Shown here: positions 8,595-16,514 of the stretch, one piece after another | Layout of the letters: each line of letters starts with the position of its first letter | Numbering within the stretch: the first letter of the stretch is position 1 | Assembly: GCA_022822325.1 (NCBI GenBank) | Contig: JAJEBW010000012.1 | Coordinates: 1-38,148, forward strand | DNA length: 38,148 nucleotides | Direction: 5' to 3' | DNA from: Gemmatimonadota bacterium | GTDB lineage: Bacteria; Gemmatimonadota; Gemmatimonadetes; Longimicrobiales; Gaopeijiaceae | Position numbers and translations under genes: made by a program | Notes under the pieces: generated by a model | What the model was told of the DNA's origin: nothing | Seen by the model: the letters and a program-made list of their open reading frames with translations, nothing else | Database searches by the model: none

Positions 8595-9728
8595 TCACGC
8601 CCCCTCCAATGTCCTTCGCGCCCGCTCGCGAGCCGCCGCAACCGGCGAGACTACTCGTGCATCGGCCTCGCGGAAGATCTCGCGGAGTAGCCGCCCGATT
8701 CCGCGCAACCGCTCCTCCAGCCCGGCCGGGTCGCGAATCCCCCGCTCCATCAGTCCGAAGGCCATGGCGCCGCCGCCATTGACGACGTAGTCCGGGGCGT
8801 AGAGGATGCCGCGCGCGCGCAGTCGTTCGGCGTCTTCCGGCGTTTCCAGTTGATTGTTGGCGGCCCCGGCCACCGCATCGCAGCGCAGATGGGGAATCGT
8901 CCGCACATTCAGCGTCGCGCCGACCGCGCACGGGGCGTAGAGGTCGCACTCGGCCGCGAGCGCTTCCCCGGCGGCGATCGCCACGCCGCCCCACCGCCCC
9001 GCCACCGCCCGGGCGCGGCTCCCGTCCAGATCGGCCACCAGCACCCGCGCACCCGACCGCGCCAACATCGCGGCGAGCGGTTCCCCCACATCGCCGACGC
9101 CCTGCACCACCACCGTCCGCCCGGACAGATCCGCGCTCCCGTGCAGGTGCGCCATGCAGGCCTCGATTCCCGCATGCACTCCGGTCGCGGTGAAGGGTCC
9201 GGTCTCGGGAGGGCGCTTCCCCCGCTCCGTTCCGGCCACCGCCGCGGTCAGGCCGGCCAGGAAGGCCATGTCGTCGGTGGTCGTGCCCAGATCGGCGCCG
9301 ACCCCGTAGCCGTCGCCCAGTCCATTCAGCACCTTGGCGAAGTGCGTCAGGAGCGCGCGGCGGCGGCCATCCTCCAGCGGGCCGGGAACGGCGAGCACCG
9401 ACTTGCCGCCTCCGTAGCCGAATCCCATCGCGGCCCACTTCCAGGTCATTCCCTCGGCGAGGCGCATCGCATCCCGGAGCGCGGCCGCAGGCGAAGGATA
9501 GGACTTCATCCGGCACCCTCCGGTGGGACGCCCCAGGCGATCGTCGTGCAGCGCCACGAAGACCCAGCTTGCCGTTTCCGCATGGTACGACGCCACCACC
9601 GCCAGCCCCTCCCACCGTTCGATCAGCGATTCGATTCGATCCGGTCCCGCCCGCGGAGGATCCGGTCGACGCCGAATCGTCTTCGGCGGGCAGCTCGCGA
9701 GATCCGAAACGGTCTCGGGTGGGGACAT
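8595..9728 (-). CDS. Leucine dehydrogenase (Glu/Leu/Phe/Val dehydrogenase family)
   Basis: This 377-residue protein matches the branched-chain amino-acid dehydrogenases, which oxidatively deaminate leucine, valine or isoleucine to the keto acid with NAD+. The substrate pocket is seen in RLGRPTGGCRMKSY and the catalytic Lys region in GMTWKWAAMGFGYGGGKSV; DLGTTTDDMAFLAG follows. The Rossmann fold begins at VVVQGVGDVGEPLA, with an Asp-ending strand (VLVADLDG) that favours NAD+. NNQLETPEDAERL and DYVVNGGGAMA are further family marks. The start at 9728 is chosen for its GGAGG site and because residues before it are unlike the family. It is divergent from TerC across 130 bp; a GATAAT box on the minus strand at 9756-9761 may be its -10 element. 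Confidence 0.92.
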   Translation of the reverse strand: MSPPETVSDLASCPPKTIRRRPDPPRAGPDRIESLIERWEGLAVVASYHAETASWVFVALHDDRLGRPTGGCRMKSYPSPAAALRDAMRLAEGMTWKWAAMGFGYGGGKSVLAVPGPLEDGRRRALLTHFAKVLNGLGDGYGVGADLGTTTDDMAFLAGLTAAVAGTERGKRPPETGPFTATGVHAGIEACMAHLHGSADLSGRTVVVQGVGDVGEPLAAMLARSGARVLVADLDGSRARAVAGRWGGVAIAAGEALAAECDLYAPCAVGATLNVRTIPHLRCDAVAGAANNQLETPEDAERLRARGILYAPDYVVNGGGAMAFGLMERGIRDPAGLEERLRGIGRLLREIFREADARVVSPVAAARERARRTLEGA

Positions 9729-9858
9729 CGTCTGGCCTCCGCGCCCGATCGGCGCATTATCTTCGGTCTTCGCTCCGTACTGCGGGAGAGCGCGACGCCG
9801 CAGCGGCCGGCCATCCCGTCGGCCCGCTCCCCGGTCCCCCCACCCTCGGGAGCCTGTC

Positions 9859-10623
9859 ATGGAATGGATTTCGAGCCCCGAAGCCTGGGTTGCGCTCGCG
9901 ACCCTGCTGATCCTGGAGATTGTCCTCGGGATCGACAATATCATCTTCATCTCGATCCTGGCGGACAAGCTGCCCCCCGAACAGCAACCCGCCGCGCGCC
10001 GCAACGGCCTCCTTCTCGCGATGGCCACGCGGCTCGCTCTTTTGGGGGCCATCACCCTCATCATGAGGCTGACCGCACCGCTCTTCGCCCTCTTCGGGCA
10101 CGGGTTTTCGGGTCGCGACCTGATCCTGATCGTCGGCGGTCTCTTCCTCCTCACCAAATCCACCCGGGAGATCCACCACCGTCTGGAGGGCGCCGACCAC
10201 GGGGGCGGAGGCAAGAGGGCCGCGAGCTACGGGGCGGTCCTCATCCAGATCGCGATCATGGACATCGTCTTTTCGATCGACTCGGTGATCACGGCGGTGG
10301 GGCTGGCCGAGGACTTCATGGTGATGGCGATCGCGATCGTCGCGGCGGTGGTGGTGATGCTGCTGGCCGCCAACGCGGTCTCGGAGTTCGTGAACCGCCA
10401 TCCGACCGTCAAGATGCTCGCGCTGAGCTTCCTGCTGCTGCTCGGCATGACCCTGGTCGCGGAAGGGGTCGGTCAACACATCCCGAAGGGCTACATCTAC
10501 TTCGCGATGGGATTCTCGGTCTTCGTCGAGGCGCTGAATCTGCGGGCGAAGAAGGGCGGTGCGCCGGTGCGGCTTCATCCGTCGAGAGCGCATCCGGACG
10601 GGGCCGCAAGCGCGGGGGACTGA
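9859..10623 (+). CDS. TerC family integral membrane protein
   Basis: A 254-residue membrane protein with about seven hydrophobic segments. The TerC hallmark acidic motifs lie within membrane segments: EIVLGIDNIIFISIL near residues 20-34 and IMDIVFSIDSVITAVG near 133-148. TerC proteins are linked to manganese export and tellurite or metal stress, in part by supplying metal to exported enzymes; that role is known for the family but not shown here. A hydrophilic His/Gly-rich loop (HHRLEGADHGGGGKR) sits between segments 3 and 4, and the tail is soluble and poorly conserved. The start follows a weak ribosome site. The next features downstream are the tRNA-Arg and RNase P RNA genes on the opposite strand. 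Confidence 0.9.
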   Translation: MEWISSPEAWVALATLLILEIVLGIDNIIFISILADKLPPEQQPAARRNGLLLAMATRLALLGAITLIMRLTAPLFALFGHGFSGRDLILIVGGLFLLTKSTREIHHRLEGADHGGGGKRAASYGAVLIQIAIMDIVFSIDSVITAVGLAEDFMVMAIAIVAAVVVMLLAANAVSEFVNRHPTVKMLALSFLLLLGMTLVAEGVGQHIPKGYIYFAMGFSVFVEALNLRAKKGGAPVRLHPSRAHPDGAASAGD

Positions 10624-10690
10624 ACCCATCCGCCATGCCGGGTGCGCGACGGCCCTGCCGGGCACAGGGCAAGGCCAACCACCCGCAAAG

Positions 10691-10764
<74 letters not shown>

Positions 10765-10937
10765 ATGGGACGACGCTCGCACATGGGGGTCGACTCGCAT
10801 GGGAACGTCCGGGACCGGGAAGATATTCTCCGCCGTTGGGGCCCTGCGGTCAAGGCCCGGCGCGAATCGGAGCCGACGGCCGGGCCGCGCTTCCCCCGGC
10901 CGCCGAAGGGCGATCCGCAACCGGTGGGGCGCCGGGA

Positions 10938-11326
<389 letters not shown>

Positions 11327-11701
11327 CACGACGCCCACCGGTGAATTTGGCCCGGAATCCGGCGAGGGACCAGCCCCCCCGGGTCGCGCCACCGTTGCCG
11401 CCGGTCGGACACCGTCCCCGTCTCCGCCCGCTCCGGGCCTGTCGATGGACAATGAACTGGCGGGCGCTGGGACGCTGTGAAAGGTCAACTGCAGTTTCCA
11501 GAATGCAAAGCGCGGTTGACATTTTCCCGTGGTCCGCAGGGTTCTCACGTCATGTTGGGCAAGGGGAAGGGGGCAAGCTCAAGCAGGGCCAGGAACCAGA
11601 CACCGGCGTCCCCCGGTCCGCTGGTTCCCGCTTCCCCGTTCTCGTTAGCTTTGCAGGGCTGGCTTGGCCGTTGGCATCCCCACAAGGAGACGCGTTTCTC
11701 G
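11327..11701. other. Intergenic region before the broken AlbA_2 gene
   Basis: These 375 bp lie between the RNase P RNA 5' end and the GTG of the AlbA_2 remnant. A TTGACA box occurs at 11516-11521 without a convincing -10 element 17 bp later. No gene is recognised. Confidence 0.5.
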
Positions 11702-13380
11702 GTGAGCAATCTCCGAATCAACCTCGCCGACATGCTCCACGCCCGCACTGTCGAGTCGGAGCGGATCGAGTTCAAGGCGACCTGGGACCCAAGGGTCACG
11801 GGCTACCAGGTGCTGAAGACGATCTGCGCCTTCGCGAACGACCTGAGACGCCACGGCAGCGGGTACATCATCCTGGGCGTCGCCGAAAGGAACGGCCGCG
11901 CCCAACTCCCACCCGGGGGCTTGACCGCACAGCAAATCGAGGGCGCAACGCCCAAGCCCGTGGCCTTCTTCCACAGCTCGTTGACCAGTCCACCACGGTA
12001 CCATGGGACTCCCGCGCCGCCCTGAACGCCACGGTTGACGATTTGAGCGAGACGCTGGTTCGCGAGCACCTGCGGGCCTGCGACAGTGCCTTGCTCGACG
12101 AACCGGACGCCAGGACCATCTACCGGAAGATGGACATGGTCCGGCGGGTCAATGACCACGAGGTGCCGCGGAACGTCGCGCTCCTCTTCTTCTCTCGCGA
12201 TCCCACTCGATGGTTCCCCGGAGCGAAGATCGAGACCAGCATCCTGCGGGCCGGAGCCGGCGGTGACGCCATCGACGAAAAGGAGTTCAGCGGCGGGGTC
12301 GCGGAACAGGTCAGAGACTGTCTCCATTACCTGGAACGAGAGGTAGTGGAGTCCATGATAAGCAAGGCGCCCAACCAGTTCGAGTCAGAACGCAACGTCA
12401 GCTATCCGGAGGACGCCCTCCGCGAGGTTCTTGTGAACGCGCTCTTCCACCGCGGCTACGCCGACGACTCTCCCCATGCCACCCTGGTTCGCATCACGCC
12501 GGACCGTATCGACATCCGCAGCACTCCGGGACCGGTCCCGGGCATCGACCTTGACCAGCTCCAGCAAGGAGGCACCCTGCGTCTGGTACCTCCCCGCAAT
12601 CCAGGGGTCGACGAGTTGTTCAAGGAACTCGGGCTTGCGGAAAAGAGACTGACCGGCCTGGGCAAGGTCTACCAGGCGATGGAGCGCAACGGTTCGCCAG
12701 TGCCCGAGTTCCATTTCGACGATGATCGCACGTTCTTTCAGGCGACCTTGTTCGCCCATACGAGGAAGAGCACGAGGGCGGCGATCCGCACTGCCAACGA
12801 ACTCCGGGCTGTTGGGCGCGCCAGGGCGGCCGCCGATACGCTCGAATCCGCATGGCGTGCGAATCCCGGGTCGCGCCGACTTGCCGAAGAGCTGGTCCGC
12901 CAATGCGTGACATTGGGGGATATGGATCGTGCGGCACCCGTGATCGAAGCCGTGCTGGAACTGGACCCTGAATCCGAACGACCGAACGTCGTCGTGCAGT
13001 GGTTGGAGGCGCTCGTTGCCGACGGACAGCGGGAGCGCGCACACCGCCTTCTCCGCGAACAGGCATCGAAGCTGTCCCCGCGCGAAGCGGTCGGTGCCGC
13101 GATCGTGGCCAGACGGCTCCGCGAGCCCGACACGGCCGCCACGCTCTTCGACATCGCCGGCACCCTGATTCTGGACGACCCCCGTGCGCTGTTGGAGAGC
13201 GCCCGGAACAAGCTCTGGCTCGCTGGGCAGGCCCACCGTGCAGGCCTCGCCACCAGGAATCAGGAGTTGCTGGGCGACGCACGCGTTCTGCTGGAACGGT
13301 TGCTCCGCATGGATGCGCCCCGTCGACTCGCCGACGGCCGCCATTGCAGGCAGTTCCGCAGCGCGTCGGCGACCGGGAAT

Positions 13381-13409
13381 TTGCATTTTCCGGGGAAAAC
13401 GCCTATCAT
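13381..13409 (+). promoter_or_regulatory. Candidate promoter of the histidine phosphatase gene
   Basis: TTGCAT (13381-13386), exactly 17 bp, then TATCAT (13404-13409). The predicted transcript would start near 13416, inside the palindrome described next. It overlaps the truncated tail of the AlbA_2 remnant, so that tail is probably not coding. Confidence 0.5.
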
Positions 13410-13412
13410 CTT

Positions 13413-13428
13413 GGAAACATATGTTTCC
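13413..13428. promoter_or_regulatory. Perfect 16-bp palindrome, operator-like
   Basis: GGAAACAT followed by its exact reverse complement ATGTTTCC. It covers the predicted transcription start and lies 23 bp before the ATG of the histidine phosphatase gene. Related dyads flank it: TTTTCC-GG-GGAAAA at 13386-13399, between the -35 and -10 boxes, and TTTCCC-TC-GGGAAA at 13424-13437. Repressor binding is inferred. Confidence 0.5.
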
Positions 13429-13451
13429 CTCGGGAAATCGGGAGCTCGTCC

Positions 13452-14114
13452 ATGGCCCTTCGTCGCCCGCTCCGTCGCCCTCCCCACCTCATGAGTCGCC
13501 TTTCCCGCATTCCGACCGCTCTGGTCCCCCTTCTCCTCCTGCTCCCCGCCACCCGCGCGACGGCCGCCGACTCGCTCCAGGACGCCTTCGCCGACGCAGC
13601 TCCGCAGTCCTCCGGCCCCGTCGTCGTGTATCTGGTGCGCCACGCCGAGAAGGAAGACGACGGCACCGACGATCCCCCCCTCGCGCTGGCCGGCCGCATT
13701 CGCGCGCAGGATCTGCGTCAGCTTCTGGCCGGAAGCGACGTGACCCACATTCACACCACCGATCTGCGCCGCACCCGCGACACGGCCCGCCCGATCGCCG
13801 AGGAGTTGGGGCTGAAGCCATCCTTCTACGATCCGGTCGACCTGGAGGGATTCGCCGCGCACCTCGCCTCCACGCCCGCGCGCCACCTCGTCGTGGGCCA
13901 CAGCAACACCACTCCGGTCCTCGTCGAGGCGCTCGGCGGAGATTCCCATGGAGAGATCGCCGAGACCGAGTACGACCGCCTCTTCATCCTGGTGATCCCG
14001 CCGGGACAGCCCGCCGTCACCACGCTCCTGCGCTACGGCGAACCCTATGTGCCGGGCAGCGACTTCGGGCTACGCACCGGCGCTATGGGATGGTCACGAC
14101 CAGGGTCAGAGTAA
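13452..14114 (+). CDS. Exported histidine phosphatase superfamily protein
   Basis: A 220-residue phosphoglycerate mutase/SixA-like phosphatase. The catalytic phosphohistidine motif is in VVYLVRHAEKEDD (about residue 60) and the second catalytic histidine in HLVVGHSNTTPVLVEALGG; ALAGRIRAQDLRQLL and THIHTTDLRRTRDTARPIAEELG are the usual linking segments. An N-terminal basic segment and LVPLLLLLPATRATAA form a signal peptide, so the enzyme acts outside the cytoplasm and is not a two-component SixA. The start at 13452 has a GGGAG site; the ATG at 13491 lacks one but would also leave a signal peptide. It is the first gene after the AlbA_2 remnant and appears to have its own promoter and operator-like dyads. 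Substrate unknown. Confidence 0.87.
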   Translation: MALRRPLRRPPHLMSRLSRIPTALVPLLLLLPATRATAADSLQDAFADAAPQSSGPVVVYLVRHAEKEDDGTDDPPLALAGRIRAQDLRQLLAGSDVTHIHTTDLRRTRDTARPIAEELGLKPSFYDPVDLEGFAAHLASTPARHLVVGHSNTTPVLVEALGGDSHGEIAETEYDRLFILVIPPGQPAVTTLLRYGEPYVPGSDFGLRTGAMGWSRPGSE

Positions 14115-15078
14115 GAACCCGGTCCAGCTTGGCTCTGGGCACCAGAATCTCTCCGGTCTTTTCGCCGCCCAGGGAAGTCCGCAACGGAAGACGCCTCAGC
14201 GCCGGCTCGTTGTCGAAGGTGCCCCGCAGCGAGGTCTTGAGCGCCAGGTGTTCGTTCATCGCCACGCTGACCGCGTTCGTCCACTCGGCGCGCAAATCCG
14301 AGGTGTCGTCGCCATTGCCGTCCATCACCAGGTTGCTTGACCACTCGACGTCGTCGTTCAGACGGGACCGGTACTCGGTCGAGACGCGCAGCCCCACGAA
14401 GCGCTTGGTGCCGTCGGCGTCGGGAACCACATCGCGCTGCACGGTGTGGGTGAAGCCATAGGCGGTGCGAAGGCGTCGCGCGCTACCGCTGATCCACCGT
14501 GTGGACACCCCCAGCACATTGACGAAACGGTTCTGAATTCCGGCGAAGGTGTCCCGCGTCCATCCCGACTGCGCGAAGATTGATGTGCGCTCGGAGACGG
14601 TCCGGTCGAGACGCAACTCGCCCTCGTAGTTTTCGGCCGAGAGCTCGGTGTTGGTCTCCTCGTGGATGCGGTAGTCGTCCTCGGCGCCGATCGCGGTCCG
14701 GGTGCGGCGCGTGGTGCGGGTGCGGATTCCTCCGGTCTGGATCCGGATCTCGGTCCGTTCCCAGGAGCGCGTCACGGTGGTGCCGATCCCCAGCGTCGAG
14801 AGTTCGGAGTTCCCGCCGGTGCGCACAAAGCTGAACTCGGTGGAGGCATGCCAGCCCCCGTCCGATTCCTCCTGCGCTACCAATCGGTCCGCTTCGCCCG
14901 CGACCAGCCCGCCCGCCGACAGAAGCAGCGCGGCCGCCCGGATCCACGGGGACCCACGCCACGCCCGGCGACTCCGCGCCCGCCCGATCCGCATTCGCCG
15001 CAACCCCTTCCCCGCGCCCCCGCCGACCCCGCGCCCCTGACGCGCCTTCCCCGCCTCGATTATCGTTGCGTCGGCCAT
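14083..15078 (-). CDS. DUF481 family outer-membrane barrel protein
   Basis: The C-terminal ~240 residues form a DUF481 (YdiY-like) beta-barrel: WHASTEFSFVRTGGNSELSTLGIGTT, alternating strands around NYEGELRLDRTVSERTSIFAQSGW, and FVGLRVSTEYRSRLNDDVEW, ending LTLVVTIP. A signal segment (IRAAALLLSAGGLVAG) lies about 40 residues from the chosen start. That start, ATG at 15078, has the best ribosome site (AGGGAGG); the Met at 14994 would give a more compact signal peptide and is a real alternative. The 3' end overlaps the convergent histidine phosphatase gene by 32 bp. The family is associated with salt or acid stress in some bacteria, with no known transport activity. Confidence 0.82.
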   Translation of the reverse strand: MADATIIEAGKARQGRGVGGGAGKGLRRMRIGRARSRRAWRGSPWIRAAALLLSAGGLVAGEADRLVAQEESDGGWHASTEFSFVRTGGNSELSTLGIGTTVTRSWERTEIRIQTGGIRTRTTRRTRTAIGAEDDYRIHEETNTELSAENYEGELRLDRTVSERTSIFAQSGWTRDTFAGIQNRFVNVLGVSTRWISGSARRLRTAYGFTHTVQRDVVPDADGTKRFVGLRVSTEYRSRLNDDVEWSSNLVMDGNGDDTSDLRAEWTNAVSVAMNEHLALKTSLRGTFDNEPALRRLPLRTSLGGEKTGEILVPRAKLDRVLTLTLVVTIP

Positions 15079-15165
15079 CCACGCCTCCCTTCGGTCTTCG
15101 TTGCGCATTCCCGCCTCATTTTCCCGAATCCCGTCCTGCCCGAAATGCCCGAATCCTGCCAACCG

Positions 15166-15852
15166 ATGAAACGATGCGCCACCGAGTTCACCGGCACCTT
15201 CCTCCTCGTTCTCATTGTCGGTCTGACAATCGCGCAGAATCTCGCGGATGCCCCCCTGGCGATCGGCGCCGGGCTCGCCGGACTCGTCTACATGGGCGGA
15301 CCGATCTCCGGCGCCCACTATAACCCCGCAGTCACTCTGGCGATCCATCTTTGCGGGAAACCCGGCCGCCGCGAGTTCTCCGCCTACCTGGCGGCCCAGC
15401 TTTCCGGGGCGACCGCTGCAGCCTTTGCGGTGCGCGGCCTGACCGGAACGTTCGCGATCGTCGCGCCGGATCCCGCAACCTCGGCGGTGGCGGCGCTGGC
15501 GGCGGAAGCGCTCTTCACCTTCGCGCTCGCGCTCGTGATTCTGAATGTCGCGATCTCTCCCCGGGCCGAGGGCAACGGCTACTACGGCGTGGCGATCGGG
15601 CTGACGGTGATGGGGGGCGCCTACGCCGTGGGTCCGGTCTCCGGCGGCGCCTTCAACCCGGCGGTGGGCACGGGACCGATCCTGGCCGCGCTGGCGGGGG
15701 GCGGGGGACTCGGTCACCTCTGGATCTACTGGGCGGGACCGTTGGCCGGGGCGGTGGCGGCGGCGGCGTTCTTTCGGCTTCAGCACCTTCAACGGCAAGA
15801 GCGTGCGGGGGAAGTCCGGCCTGGGCCGTCGCGGGACGCGAGCGGTCACTAA
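15166..15852 (+). CDS. Aquaporin/MIP family channel
   Basis: A 228-residue six-helix major intrinsic protein, close to the normal family length. The first half-helix motif is in HYNPAVTLAIHL and the second in AFNPAVGTGP; both NPA boxes are intact, and EFTGTFLLVLIVG near the N-terminus is the usual first helix. The residue after the second NPA is Val instead of the Arg that builds the ar/R selectivity filter in AqpZ and GlpF, so the permeating solute may not be plain water or glycerol. The start at 15166 gives the standard N-terminus; a Met at 15145 would add seven residues. It is divergent from the DUF481 gene across 87 bp. A charged C-terminal tail follows the last helix. Confidence 0.9.
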   Translation: MKRCATEFTGTFLLVLIVGLTIAQNLADAPLAIGAGLAGLVYMGGPISGAHYNPAVTLAIHLCGKPGRREFSAYLAAQLSGATAAAFAVRGLTGTFAIVAPDPATSAVAALAAEALFTFALALVILNVAISPRAEGNGYYGVAIGLTVMGGAYAVGPVSGGAFNPAVGTGPILAALAGGGGLGHLWIYWAGPLAGAVAAAAFFRLQHLQRQERAGEVRPGPSRDASGH

Positions 15853-15925
15853 CCGAATCCGGCCGTCGCACGCGGCAGCCAGGGGGACGCGCTCCCGCGC
15901 GCCTGACCGCCACCCCTCCCGTCCG

Positions 15926-16504
15926 CTACCAGACCGCCTCGTAGCCGCGCGCAACGAGATTCCAGCGGCGTCCGCTCACATGCACCCTCCGCGTAGCCGC
16001 GCCATCGGCGTCCTCGAACTCTCCGCCGAGGTGGGTCCAGGCCAGGACGCTCCCCTCCAGGTTCAGAACCTCGACGCCGCGCCCGGCCATCCTGCGGGCG
16101 TAGCTGGAGCTGCGGGCCCCGATCGTGCAGTAGGCGACCACCGTCCTGCCCGCGAACTCGGCGATCCGCGACTCGAAGAGATCGCGCGAGATTGCGCCCG
16201 GGAGGGTGGAGACCTCGCGTTCGCGGTCGGTGCGGACATCGACCAGCACGAATCCGTCCTTCGCCGCCGGCTCGCTCGCCAGCGCCCCCATCAGCGCCGC
16301 CGCGGCGATCGTTTTCACGTCGGGGTAGTCCGCGCGGAGTTCGCCGACCAGCGCCTCGATCCGGTCGCGGCGGCGCGCCTCGTCGTCGGCGGTCTGGGCG
16401 CATGCCGGCGCGAAGAGCGCCCCCCACGCCACCGCCCAGGCCGGGATCGCCACCCGCGCGATCAGCGCTCGCCCCCCGGCTCCGGTTTTCGTTGCCGCTG
16501 CCAT
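15926..16504 (-). CDS. Exported single-domain rhodanese-like protein
   Basis: The 192-residue product has an N-terminal hydrophobic segment (VAIPAWAVAWGALFAPACAQ) ending in a signal-peptidase site; an alternative lipobox reading at APAC is possible. Residues about 55-150 form a rhodanese domain: FVLVDVRTDREREVSTLPGAI, then the active-site loop in VVAYCTIGARSSSYARRM with Cys as nucleophile, and GVEVLNLEGSVLAW. Rhodaneses move sulfane sulfur or act as related phosphatases; the CxxxxR loop here is a sulfurtransferase type. The ATG at 16504 follows GAGGGGG. It lies 10 bp downstream of the persulfide dioxygenase-rhodanese gene and is surely in the same operon, giving an extracytoplasmic partner to a cytoplasmic sulfur enzyme. 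Confidence 0.87.
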   Translation of the reverse strand: MAAATKTGAGGRALIARVAIPAWAVAWGALFAPACAQTADDEARRRDRIEALVGELRADYPDVKTIAAAALMGALASEPAAKDGFVLVDVRTDREREVSTLPGAISRDLFESRIAEFAGRTVVAYCTIGARSSSYARRMAGRGVEVLNLEGSVLAWTHLGGEFEDADGAATRRVHVSGRRWNLVARGYEAVW

Positions 16505-16514
16505 CTTCGCCCCC

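Larger units (their letters stand above)
11702..13494 (+). pseudogene. AlbA_2/Schlafen-type ATP-binding protein with TPR-like tail, broken
   Basis: Two plus-strand frames together encode one family. From the GTG at 11702 (site AAGGAGA) the first frame reads MLHARTVESERIEFKATW, then LKTICAFANDL and GSGYIILGVAE, the start of an AlbA_2 putative DNA-binding domain, to about base 11955. The second frame takes over near 11965 (LLPQLVDQSTTVPWDSRAAL) with the rest of the protein: LREVLVNALFHRGY, an ATP-binding-like core (ITPDRIDIRSTPGPVPG), and helical TPR-like repeats from about 12780. In relatives roughly 80-100 residues separate these blocks, so the join is an internal deletion that also shifts frame, not a one-base error. 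The tail after LLERLLRMDA (about 13310) loses repeat character and looks truncated too. Such proteins often occur in phage-defence or regulatory contexts; function here is presumably lost. Confidence 0.78.

Noticed and set aside
11516..11544. TTGACA box that could drive the AlbA_2 remnant.
   Set aside because: At 17 bp spacing the -10 position reads GGGTTC, which is too poor, and the gene start is 160 bp away.
13452..14114. Naming the histidine phosphatase sixA.
   Set aside because: It has a signal peptide and no phosphorelay context, so a cytoplasmic phosphohistidine phosphatase role is not supported.
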